NCBI GenBank assembly: GCA_018263405.1
Contig: JAANXG010000046.1
Span: 1-7,458, forward strand
Source: Gammaproteobacteria bacterium
Lineage (GTDB): Bacteria; Pseudomonadota; Gammaproteobacteria; Arenicellales; JAANXG01
Direction: 5' to 3'
DNA length: 7,458 bases
This document shows positions 1-7,223 of the stretch, piece by piece; position 1 is the first letter of the stretch; every line of letters starts with the position of its first letter. The translations under genes were made by a program, and so were the position numbers. The notes under the pieces were generated by a model, which saw only the letters and a list, made by a program, of their open reading frames with translations, ran no database searches and was not told the origin of the DNA.

Positions 1-3
1 CAT
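1..3 (-). CDS. Start codon of a further downstream gene, truncated by the window edge
   Basis: The first three bases read ATG on the minus strand, six bases after the permease stop codon. A GGGAG ribosome-binding motif lies nine bases upstream of it, inside the end of the permease gene. Only the initiator codon is in the window, so the product cannot be read. In many bacteria an ATPase plus double-FtsX permease pair of this kind is followed by a HlyD/MacA-like periplasmic adaptor, which makes an adaptor the best guess. That guess comes from family knowledge, not from sequence seen here. Confidence 0.45.
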
Positions 4-9
4 CAACGA

Positions 10-2373
10 TTACTCCCGGGTTTTCAGAACCGCGATCAAATCCAGCCGGTCCAGACGGCGGCGTACTACGACCGCGGTAATCGCCGCCGCCGTTAATCCT
101 GTAACGGCGGCCCAGCCGAAAGTCGCCGATTCTATAACCATAGGAACGCGGTACAGTTCGGTAACGAAGCTTTCGGTAATCAGTCTCGCCAGGCCATACC
201 CGATCAGGCAGCCCAGCGGCAGCGCCAGCAGTGTCAGCAATGCCGTCTCTCCAAGTAAAATATAGGAAATTTCCGCACGAGAAAAACCAAGTACCCGCAA
301 AGTCGCCAGCTCGCGGCCCCGCTCGGACAATGCGATACGCGATGAGTTATACGTTACGCCGAAGGCGAGAACGCCGGCGAAGGTGGCGAAAAAAGTGATG
401 AAGATGAAAAGGGTCTCAGCAAGGGTCGCGTAGAATGTATCGATGGCGGCCTTTTTTATCGTCAGTGAAGCGGTCTGTGGCGTTTTTTTGAGTTCCCGGA
501 ACAGGAGCGCCTTCGCGGCCTCATCCACCTGCAAATGCACCGTCGAGACCGCGGGCTCCTCGCGCATAATATCATTGAGAGTGCGTATATTCATGTACGC
601 CGGCGTGCCGATATAAGTTTCGAATGTATCGACCACCGGGATCCGCAATACCGGGCGGCGACCTTCCAGAACCTCGACCGTGATGATGTCACCCGTCGAC
701 GCGCTTAGGATTTGCGCCAGCATTGTCGACACGACAATTCCCTGCGGCGGCAGTTCGACCGGTTGGCCATTCGCGTCGTAAACAAGCTGAAGGCGTTGCT
801 GTTGCGGGACACCCTGGATAGAGCCGCGGTGCTCGCGCGCCCCGTATTTGAAGCGTACGGCGACGGCCCGGAGGCCTTCCGTAGCCATCACGCCGGGCAG
901 TTGCTCGAACCCCTGCAATACTTGGGCCGGACGGGTTTCCATGAGACCCACGGTGATATCCTGCCGCTGGGCCTGCAGGAAATAGACATCGACCATGTGA
1001 TCGATCGCGTCGAGCCAGTGCAAGGCGATAACCAACACCGCCACCGCCATGCCGATGCCGGTGCTGGTTACGAGGGACCGCAGTGGCCAGCGCAAAATCT
1101 GGCGCAGAATGATATGAGTGGGTTGATCGAGTTTTCGAAACGGCCAGATCTCCGCCAGCTTCGATTGTGAAAATGACGGAGGGGCCGGTGGGTGCATCGC
1201 CTCCGCCGGCGGCAGTCGAATGGCTTGACGCACGGCTGACAGCGTACCGATCAGTGCGGCGCCGAGGCTCGTCAGAGCCGCAATGAGAAAAGGTTTGAGA
1301 CTGGGATTGAATACGAGAAACGGGAGCCGGTAGAACTCGGCATAAACCTGGGTGTTGTAGCGCCCGAACCAGTAGCCGAGTGCACCGCCAATCAGGACGC
1401 CGATGGCGCCGATGGCCAAGCTAAGTTTCACGTAGTGCCAGCCGATCTCTAATCGGTTGTAGCCAAAAGCCTTGAGCAAGCCGATCTCCGCACGTTCCAC
1501 CGCGATCAGTCGAGCCAGCACCATATTGGCGAGAAATGCGGCTACGGTGAGAAAGATGGTCGGTAAAATCGCCGATATCGTCTTGAGCTGGTCGATCTCG
1601 CTGCTCAGGAACCAATTGGAAATCTGATCGCTGCGGTCGTAGGCCCCGATCCCGCCGTATGTTTGCAGCAGCTTGTCGAGCCGGTCAATAATGAGTTGTC
1701 GATCGGCACTCCGCATCGTTCTGAGGCTGATGTCATTGAAGGCGCCGTCCAGATCGTAGGCTCCGGCGAGGGCTTCGCGCCCCATCCAGATCACGCCGAA
1801 ACGTTTATCGTCCGGCATCAGGGCGCCGGGACCCAGCGTGTAAACATATTCGGGCGAGAGCGCGGTGCCCACCACGCGCAACTCACGCCAGTGCCCGTTG
1901 ATGACGGTGCGGATCCGGTTGCCGATACCCAGCCCGTGGGCTTCGGCGAAGGGTTCGGAGAGCACGGCTTCGTCGGTTGAACCGGGGGCGTGCGTGCGAC
2001 CGGAACGGATTACGAGGCGATTCAATAACGGTTCGGTGTAGTCCGGCAACGAGACCAGACGGCCGACGACAGGTTCGGGGAATCCGTCAATGTCGACCAT
2101 GGCCGGTTTGACGATACGCGTCTCCACGGTCTGGACGCCGGGGATGCGAGCGACCCGTTGTGCGATCCACTGCGGTGCGCGTTTGACTTCCGCAAATACG
2201 TGCGCGAAGCGGAACCGCTCATAGTAGGCCGCGGCCGACTCGCCGAGAGCCTCGACGTTGGTCAACGACATAACCAGGACCGCTACACCGGACGCCATAA
2301 CCAGTGCAATGGCGATAACCTGTCCTTTGATATGCCGCAGGCCCCGGAAAAGTTTGCGGTTGAGCGGTGTCAC
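10..2373 (-). CDS. ABC transporter permease with two FtsX domains (MacB/DevC/LolCE-like)
   Basis: This is the 787-residue inner-membrane subunit of a type VII (mechanotransmission) ABC system, a group that moves substrates or lipoproteins out of the inner membrane or periplasm. I see eight hydrophobic segments, at about residues 18-40, 266-288, 315-337, 361-381, 432-453, 649-672, 705-730 and 751-771. This is a duplicated four-helix unit. Each half has one N-terminal helix, a periplasmic domain of about 190-220 residues (41-260 and 455-645) and three FtsX helices. Both halves keep the cytoplasmic coupling motif: ERAEIGLLKAFGY at 293-305 and ERGRELATLRVLGF at 685-698. A matching YRLPF/YRVPM segment (348 and 741) also shows the duplication. 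The start is GTG, three bases after the ATPase stop and in the same frame, with no strong ribosome binding site, so translation is probably coupled to the ATPase. The substrate is not deducible. Confidence 0.9.
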   Translation of the reverse strand: MTPLNRKLFRGLRHIKGQVIAIALVMASGVAVLVMSLTNVEALGESAAAYYERFRFAHVFAEVKRAPQWIAQRVARIPGVQTVETRIVKPAMVDIDGFPEPVVGRLVSLPDYTEPLLNRLVIRSGRTHAPGSTDEAVLSEPFAEAHGLGIGNRIRTVINGHWRELRVVGTALSPEYVYTLGPGALMPDDKRFGVIWMGREALAGAYDLDGAFNDISLRTMRSADRQLIIDRLDKLLQTYGGIGAYDRSDQISNWFLSSEIDQLKTISAILPTIFLTVAAFLANMVLARLIAVERAEIGLLKAFGYNRLEIGWHYVKLSLAIGAIGVLIGGALGYWFGRYNTQVYAEFYRLPFLVFNPSLKPFLIAALTSLGAALIGTLSAVRQAIRLPPAEAMHPPAPPSFSQSKLAEIWPFRKLDQPTHIILRQILRWPLRSLVTSTGIGMAVAVLVIALHWLDAIDHMVDVYFLQAQRQDITVGLMETRPAQVLQGFEQLPGVMATEGLRAVAVRFKYGAREHRGSIQGVPQQQRLQLVYDANGQPVELPPQGIVVSTMLAQILSASTGDIITVEVLEGRRPVLRIPVVDTFETYIGTPAYMNIRTLNDIMREEPAVSTVHLQVDEAAKALLFRELKKTPQTASLTIKKAAIDTFYATLAETLFIFITFFATFAGVLAFGVTYNSSRIALSERGRELATLRVLGFSRAEISYILLGETALLTLLALPLGCLIGYGLARLITESFVTELYRVPMVIESATFGWAAVTGLTAAAITAVVVRRRLDRLDLIAVLKTRE
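13..17 (-). promoter_or_regulatory. Ribosome binding site for the truncated downstream gene
   Basis: The minus strand reads GGGAG here, nine bases before the ATG at 3-1 and overlapping the last codons of the permease gene. The motif lies inside the preceding coding region, as expected for tightly packed, translationally coupled genes. Confidence 0.4.
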
Positions 2374-2376
2374 GGT

Positions 2377-3114
2377 TTACCAGCTCAGGTCGCCGGCCCG
2401 GCGTTTGCGTTCATTGCGCCGCTGCTCTACGATCCTTCCGTCCCCGCATATCAGTACCCGGTCGGCGATATCGGCGATCACCGCGTTGTGGGTGATCAAA
2501 GCCGTGGTCGTACCGAGCTCGGCGTGGATGTGTTCGATGGCCTGGAGCACCAGTATGCCGGTCTCGCTGTCCAGTGCCCCGGTCGGTTCGTCGCAAAGCA
2601 GGATATCGGGGCGCTTGGCGATGGCCCGGGCAATGGCGATGCGCTGCTGTTCGCCGCCCGAAAGCTGTGCCGGGAAATGCAGCATACGTTCCTTTAGGCC
2701 GACCAATTCCAGGGCTTCGCTCGCTTTCATCGGGTCAGAGGCAATCTCCGTTACCAGCAATACGTTCTCAAGGGCGGTTAAGCTGGGGATCAAATTGTAG
2801 AACTGAAATACGAACCCGACATGCTCGCGCCGATAGCGCGTCAATCCACTTTCATCCAGTCCGTTCAGCGACTCGCCCCGGAATAAAACTTCACCGCTGG
2901 TGGCCGTGTCCAGGCCGCCGAGTATATTAAGAAGCGTGGATTTGCCACTGCCCGAGGGACCCAGCAGTACGGTCATTTCCCGGGGAAACAGTTCCACGTC
3001 GGCACCGCGCAGAGCATGCACGTCCACGTCGCCGGTCTGGTAGGTCTTGGTTACATCGCGGGCGCTCAAGGTCGCGCGGCGCCGGCCATCGGACGGGGCT
3101 GGAGTCTTGTTCAT
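2377..3114 (-). CDS. ABC transporter ATP-binding protein (LolD/MacB family)
   Basis: This cytoplasmic ATPase powers the adjacent FtsX-type permease. It has 245 residues from the chosen ATG. All nucleotide-binding motifs are intact: Walker A GPSGSGKST (52-60), Q-loop Gln104 in VFQFYNLIP, signature LSGGEQQRIAIARA (151-164), Walker B ILLCDEPTGALD (171-182, Asp175/Glu176) and H-loop His209. The FYNLIPSLTALENV stretch after the Q-loop is typical of LolD/MacB/FtsE-like ATPases. The start is uncertain. An in-frame TTG at 3132 would add six residues, but the ATG at 3114 is preferred because GGAG lies 12 bases upstream, although that spacing is long. The last codons, after residue 230, are rich in Arg and Lys. 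It follows the oxidoreductase gene after 62 bases in which I see no terminator, and ends three bases before the permease. Confidence 0.92.
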   Translation of the reverse strand: MNKTPAPSDGRRRATLSARDVTKTYQTGDVDVHALRGADVELFPREMTVLLGPSGSGKSTLLNILGGLDTATSGEVLFRGESLNGLDESGLTRYRREHVGFVFQFYNLIPSLTALENVLLVTEIASDPMKASEALELVGLKERMLHFPAQLSGGEQQRIAIARAIAKRPDILLCDEPTGALDSETGILVLQAIEHIHAELGTTTALITHNAVIADIADRVLICGDGRIVEQRRNERKRRAGDLSW

Positions 3115-3176
3115 ACGGTCGGGGTGCTCCAAGCGTTTTTGCGGTCCTCAGTCTGCACGAAAAATCTGCCATTTTG

Positions 3177-6100
3177 TTATTTTCGGGATGGCCGATAATT
3201 CTCCGACGCTTCGGCCCGACCGAGAACGTGCTCCACCCAGAGGTTGCCGAGGTGTTCCTGCACGCGGTTCTGGGTCTGACGGGCGACGAGGTTGTCAACG
3301 TCTATCCACATCAGCGGTTGATCCTGAACAGCGCAAGAGAAAACCGCCTTGGTGCGACGACCGGTTTCCGGGTCGATCTGCCATTGCAGGCACTGGGCAC
3401 AGACACCTTTCAACATGCATTGCATCGGACTGCCGACGGTACCGTTGACTTCAATGTCTGGTCTGAATATGTGGGCGAAATCGGTGTACATCGCCGATTG
3501 TATGCTTTTCAGTAAACCGCTCGAGCCCATGACCAGAATTTCGTCGACCTCGCCCAGTGACAATCCGGATTGCGTGCCGAGCTCGCCTTTGTTGTATCGT
3601 TCGATCAGGTCGATGATATTGACGGATTGCACTGAACGGTCCTGGGGCCGCCTTGCTTCGATCAGTTTATCGCCGGCGGTAACCCAGATGATTCGATCGG
3701 ACACCCGTTCCAGTTCGTCCTGGCAGTACACTTGGCCCGGATCGCCGAACGCGCCGATATAAAGCACGCGGTTATGTTTTTCCCGCATGCGCCGGCCGAG
3801 TCCGAGCATGGCGGCGGCGCCCCAGGTGCCGGCAATGACCAGCACCGTCTTGTTTTCATGAATTGGTGCGGGCGAACCGGAGGGTCCCATCAACACCAGT
3901 GGATCTCCGGGCTTCAATCGCTCTATCAAGCGTGCGTTAGCGCCCCACCGCAGCAGAAACAGCCGTACCGTGTCGCCGGCAACGCCTGCGCCGCTGATGG
4001 TCTGGAGCGGGATCTGCAGGCGGGTACCGAGTACTTTGTCACTGGCGGTTTCCATCATCTGAAGGCGGAAGAATTGCCCGGGCTTGAAGTTTCTGGCTGC
4101 GAGCGGCGCCTTGATCTTGAGTTCAATGACCGCAGGGTGGCTGGTATCGATGCTGTCCACTCGAACATCCAGGTTGAAGCGAATGTCGGCCTGGAACGTT
4201 TCGAGACCCACTTGCGCTTCCGCTGTGTCTTTCAGGACCGTCAGGATTTTAGGATAACTTCGCGCGGAAGAGGCGATGGCCTTGACAACGCTGCCGTTGA
4301 AAACCGGATGGGCATCGCCCAGAAAACTCACGCTACGGTGTTCATTCAGGTACGACGTAAACGGGCCGAATTCGGGCATTTTGCAATGCTCAGCGACCTG
4401 CACCGGCTGCAGAGTACGGGAATGTTCCACGTGCGTGGCGAAGTGGTTATCCTCGACCCGGAAGGTGCCCGGGTGCTCATTTTCGTAGATGGTGTTCGGA
4501 AAGGTGCCGGCTGCTACGAGAATAGCGCGGGCGGGCAGCGTGACGTCCCTGCCCGTGGCGATCCACCGACCTTCCTTTTTGACCCGCAGGCGGCAAACCA
4601 GGGCATTGACGTGATCGTGCTCGTCCAAGTCGGCGCGCAACGGTTCCATGCCTTCGACGTAGTAGATACCTTCCTCCATGGCCTTGATGATTTCCTCGTG
4701 GTTGCGCTGGTAGGCGGGGGACTCGTTGATGCTTTTGCGATAGACGATGGATACGCCGCCCCAGCCGCGGATCAGGGAGACGAAATCGGGTTCACGTGTA
4801 TTCTGCCGTACTTCCCGTCTTTCGGCGCGAACGGCTCGCCCGTGTTCCAGGAATTCCTCAAGAATAGCGCGGCTTTCGTCATCCAGCCGTCGTATCACGT
4901 GCTGTTCTCCGTAAGTGTTCACCAGCGTCTCGAAGCGTCCGAGTATCTTTTCAACCTGCTTGATGTAATACGCCTGAACTTCGGTGGCGGTATCGATCGC
5001 GGTGAGTCCGCCGCCGATAACGACTGCCGGTAATCGCACCTGAAGGTTCGCCAGGCTGTCTTTTTTGGCGGCGCCGGTGAGCTGCAGGGCCATGAGAAAG
5101 TCGTTGGCTTGGCGCATTCCCCGGGCCAGGCTGTTGCCGATGTTGATGACCCGCGGATAACCCGCGCCGTTGGCGGCGCACACATGATCGAATCCGAGTT
5201 TCCAGGCATCGTCCAGAGTGAGGGTGCCGCCGAAGCGAATGCCGCCGAATACCTGGAAACGTTGCCGGCGTGCCAGCGTCAGGTAGATGAGCTTCAGGAA
5301 ATTTTTGTCCCAGCGTACGGTGATGCCGTATTCGGCGACCCCCCCGAAACCTGCCATGATGCGTTCGTCGAGCCTCTCGCACAGGGACGCATAGTCCCGT
5401 ACCGGCTCACGCAGCAATTCTTCGGGCAGCGGTTCGATCTTGAGTCCGTCGATGCCCACCACCGCGCACCCGGCCATCGTCAGATGGTGCGCCATGGTGA
5501 ATCCCGCCGGTCCCAGCCCGATAATCAGCACGCGCTTGCCGTTGTCCGAATGCATGATGTACTGGGAGCGGCGCAAGGGGTTCCAGCGAGTGAGCAAGTC
5601 ATAGATCTCGACGCCCCAGGGCAGGTCCAGTACATCGGTCAGCACACGCGTTTCGATTTGCGGAATGTTGACCGGATCCTGTTTCTGATAGATACACCCT
5701 TTCATGCAGTCGTTGCAGATCCGGTGTCCGGTGGCCGGAATCATGGGATTGTCCACCATGGCTACAGCCAACGAAGCAATAGAGTGGCCTTCCTTCTTAA
5801 GGGTATGCATCTCCGAAATTTTTTCTTCCAGAGGACAACCGGTCAGGGTGACTCCGAGTGGATCGACTTTCAGTCCGAGTTCCGGTTGTTTCTTTTTCTC
5901 GGGGAAGCCTATGGAACAGAAGTCACCCTCGTTTTTGTGGCAGTACACGCAGTAGTTGATTTCATCCATGACATCGCGCAGAGGCATCCTATGGTCGGTC
6001 AGCCGGAATCCATCGCGCTGGCGAAACGCGGCGGACGGGGCTTCCAGATAGCTATGATCCGCTTTTCCCCCCTTGGCGAGCGGCACGAGCCGGGCGTGGT

Positions 6101-6665
6101 CGACGGGTCGGGCCAACTTGAAACTGGTCCAACTACGGACCAGGGCGCGCCCCTCGACATCGCGCGCGGCGAGGATGCACCACTCCGTCAGTCGGTCCAG
6201 GACATCGGGATTGCCGTCGTTTTGCAGCAGCTTGACGGCAAACCGGGCTACTGCCAGTTCCCGGTCTTCGCCGGCGATGCGCCCGATCTGCGAATCCAGC
6301 CAGAAGTTCAGCTCTGAAAACGAGCGGGAGACGTCCGGTTTGTAACGCTTGGCTCGCTTTTTAACGAATTCGTCCTTGAATATCGTGATCGGATTTAGAT
6401 CCTTCACGCCGGCGCGTTGCCGGGACAGTTCGTCCTCGATGCCGAAGCGCCGGGACAAGAAATCCTGCAGATAGGGCGCGACGGCGAGCAACAATTCGCT
6501 GAGTTCGATGTTCTTAAGTTCGCTGCCTTGTCGATAAGCGATTAACCGCTCGTGCAGATCGGTGTCGGTCCGGTGCAGTTCGTCCAGAAACGCCGCATCC
6601 AGGGCCTCAAGACCGCGCAGGGATTGGAGGTCTGAAAACTCCAGTTGATTGGAAATTGCCGTCAT
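3177..6665 (-). CDS. Single-chain NfnAB/SudAB-like flavin and iron-sulfur oxidoreductase (GltD-like plus PyrK-like fusion)
   Basis: This is a 1162-residue soluble redox protein with no signal peptide or membrane helix. Residues 1-230 are mostly helical and unrecognised. Residues 239-338 match the GltD/dihydropyrimidine dehydrogenase iron-sulfur domain: Cys239, 242, 250 and 324 fit one [4Fe-4S] cluster, and Cys277, 317, 320 plus Glu338 fit the second. A GltD-like flavin domain follows: FAD motif GLGPAG (383-388), NAD(P) motif GGGLTAID (551-558), YRK plus EEGI (642-676) and a closing GD motif (783-784). From about 822 it resembles PyrK/ferredoxin reductase: FKPGQFF (860-866), GPSGSP (927-932), a modified pyridine-nucleotide loop (945-953) and Cys1083, 1089, 1092 and 1111 for [2Fe-2S]. 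The module set equals NfnB plus NfnA, suggesting NAD(P)H/ferredoxin-type electron transfer; the actual substrates are unknown. The ATG start has a weak ribosome binding site. The gene lies 52 bases after the thioesterase. Confidence 0.85.
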   Translation of the reverse strand: MTAISNQLEFSDLQSLRGLEALDAAFLDELHRTDTDLHERLIAYRQGSELKNIELSELLLAVAPYLQDFLSRRFGIEDELSRQRAGVKDLNPITIFKDEFVKKRAKRYKPDVSRSFSELNFWLDSQIGRIAGEDRELAVARFAVKLLQNDGNPDVLDRLTEWCILAARDVEGRALVRSWTSFKLARPVDHARLVPLAKGGKADHSYLEAPSAAFRQRDGFRLTDHRMPLRDVMDEINYCVYCHKNEGDFCSIGFPEKKKQPELGLKVDPLGVTLTGCPLEEKISEMHTLKKEGHSIASLAVAMVDNPMIPATGHRICNDCMKGCIYQKQDPVNIPQIETRVLTDVLDLPWGVEIYDLLTRWNPLRRSQYIMHSDNGKRVLIIGLGPAGFTMAHHLTMAGCAVVGIDGLKIEPLPEELLREPVRDYASLCERLDERIMAGFGGVAEYGITVRWDKNFLKLIYLTLARRQRFQVFGGIRFGGTLTLDDAWKLGFDHVCAANGAGYPRVINIGNSLARGMRQANDFLMALQLTGAAKKDSLANLQVRLPAVVIGGGLTAIDTATEVQAYYIKQVEKILGRFETLVNTYGEQHVIRRLDDESRAILEEFLEHGRAVRAERREVRQNTREPDFVSLIRGWGGVSIVYRKSINESPAYQRNHEEIIKAMEEGIYYVEGMEPLRADLDEHDHVNALVCRLRVKKEGRWIATGRDVTLPARAILVAAGTFPNTIYENEHPGTFRVEDNHFATHVEHSRTLQPVQVAEHCKMPEFGPFTSYLNEHRSVSFLGDAHPVFNGSVVKAIASSARSYPKILTVLKDTAEAQVGLETFQADIRFNLDVRVDSIDTSHPAVIELKIKAPLAARNFKPGQFFRLQMMETASDKVLGTRLQIPLQTISGAGVAGDTVRLFLLRWGANARLIERLKPGDPLVLMGPSGSPAPIHENKTVLVIAGTWGAAAMLGLGRRMREKHNRVLYIGAFGDPGQVYCQDELERVSDRIIWVTAGDKLIEARRPQDRSVQSVNIIDLIERYNKGELGTQSGLSLGEVDEILVMGSSGLLKSIQSAMYTDFAHIFRPDIEVNGTVGSPMQCMLKGVCAQCLQWQIDPETGRRTKAVFSCAVQDQPLMWIDVDNLVARQTQNRVQEHLGNLWVEHVLGRAEASENYRPSRK

Positions 6666-6717
6666 GCCATCGGATCAACATCGCACGGACTTTTTGAAAT
6701 GGAAGTTACGCGCGAAT

Positions 6718-7125
6718 TCAGTCCAGCGTCGGTATGGGTGTGGGCCGGTCGTTTTCGTCGAGTGCGACATAAGTCAAAGACGCGTCCGTGACCCTTACAA
6801 CTTCGCCGGTGAATTCCCCGATAGTACTGCGTTGAACGAAAACTTCCGCGTACACGGTCAAAGAGGTATTGCCGGTACGCTCCACCGATCCGTAGATGCT
6901 CACAAGATCGCCGACGTAAACAGGGTGTTTGAAAGTAAACCGGTTGACGGCCACCGTGGCCATGCGGCCCCGGATTCGCGCCGCCGCCACGATGCTGCCG
7001 GCCAGGTCGACATGGGACATGATCCAGCCGCCGAAGATATCGCCGTTGGGGTTGGTGTCCTTCGGCATCGGTATGATGCGGATGACCGGCTCGCGGTCGG
7101 TCGGCAATTGCATCGTTTGGATCAT
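6718..7125 (-). CDS. yciA: Acyl-CoA thioesterase, YciA-like hotdog protein
   Basis: It hydrolyses acyl-CoA to free fatty acid and CoA in the cytosol; YciA relatives act on many chain lengths. The 135-residue product has the single hotdog domain and family signature: IRIIPMPKDTNPNGDIFGGW at 15-34, then MSHVDLAG at 36-43, with Asp40 at the position of the catalytic aspartate in Haemophilus HI0827/YciA. A VAVNRFTFKHPVYVGD stretch (58-73) and a terminal YVALDENDRP (119-128) also match. Length is close to E. coli YciA (132 residues). The frame is open further upstream to an ATG at 7194, which would add 23 Arg- and Pro-rich residues unlike the family. A candidate promoter would place the transcript start downstream of that ATG, so I chose 7125. 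Another ATG at 7113 is possible. No good ribosome binding site precedes any of them. The oxidoreductase gene follows after 52 bases, probably on the same transcript. Confidence 0.88.
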   Translation of the reverse strand: MIQTMQLPTDREPVIRIIPMPKDTNPNGDIFGGWIMSHVDLAGSIVAAARIRGRMATVAVNRFTFKHPVYVGDLVSIYGSVERTGNTSLTVYAEVFVQRSTIGEFTGEVVRVTDASLTYVALDENDRPTPIPTLD

Positions 7126-7167
7126 CGTGGGGCCGGGTACCCGCGGCTTCCCGGTGACAGGCCATCG

Positions 7168-7184
7168 GCGGGCCCGACGCCCGC
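7168..7184 (-). other. GC-rich hairpin in the presumed thioesterase leader
   Basis: GCGGGC and GCCCGC form a perfect six-base-pair stem around a five-base loop. A ten-base perfect palindrome, CGGGTACCCG, lies nearer the gene at 7134-7143. If transcription begins around 7188, both are in a 5' untranslated leader of about 60 bases. No T-run follows, so it is not a terminator. A regulatory role is only a possibility. Confidence 0.3.
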
Positions 7185-7194
7185 GATAACGCAT

Positions 7195-7223
7195 ACTTTA
7201 GGCATGAGCTACGATTGTGTTTA
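7195..7223 (-). promoter_or_regulatory. Candidate sigma70-type promoter for the thioesterase-led operon
   Basis: On the minus strand TAAACA (7223-7218) and TAAAGT (7200-7195) are separated by 17 bases. Each matches its consensus hexamer (TTGACA, TATAAT) at four of six positions. The spacing is ideal but the boxes are weak, so a chance match is quite possible. It would start a transcript near 7188, before the thioesterase start at 7125. Confidence 0.25.

Noticed and set aside
3115..3176. Gap between oxidoreductase and ATPase genes examined for a terminator or promoter
   Set aside because: I see A- and T-runs but no stable hairpin preceding them and no convincing -35/-10 pair.
3732..5033. 433-codon plus-strand open frame antisense to the oxidoreductase
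   Set aside because: It lies entirely opposite a gene with recognisable cofactor motifs, has no domain of its own and looks like a by-product of GC-rich codon use.
5109..6317. 402-codon plus-strand open frame antisense to the oxidoreductase
   Set aside because: Same reasoning: no recognisable motifs, and the minus-strand frame has the cluster and FAD motifs over the same bases.
6695..6708. TAACTTCC-ATTTCA similarity (minus strand) to TAACTTCCCATTTTCA at 7255-7270 (plus strand)
   Set aside because: The match is about 14 bases and needs two gaps, with no similarity beyond it that I could follow; chance is adequate.
6662..7165. 167-codon minus-strand frame overlapping the thioesterase in another frame
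   Set aside because: The product is Arg- and His-rich and lacks any motif, whereas the thioesterase frame matches a known family along its length.
7126..7194. N-terminal extension of the thioesterase from the ATG at 7194
   Set aside because: It would add 23 Arg- and Pro-rich residues absent from YciA relatives, has no ribosome binding site and lies upstream of the candidate transcript start.
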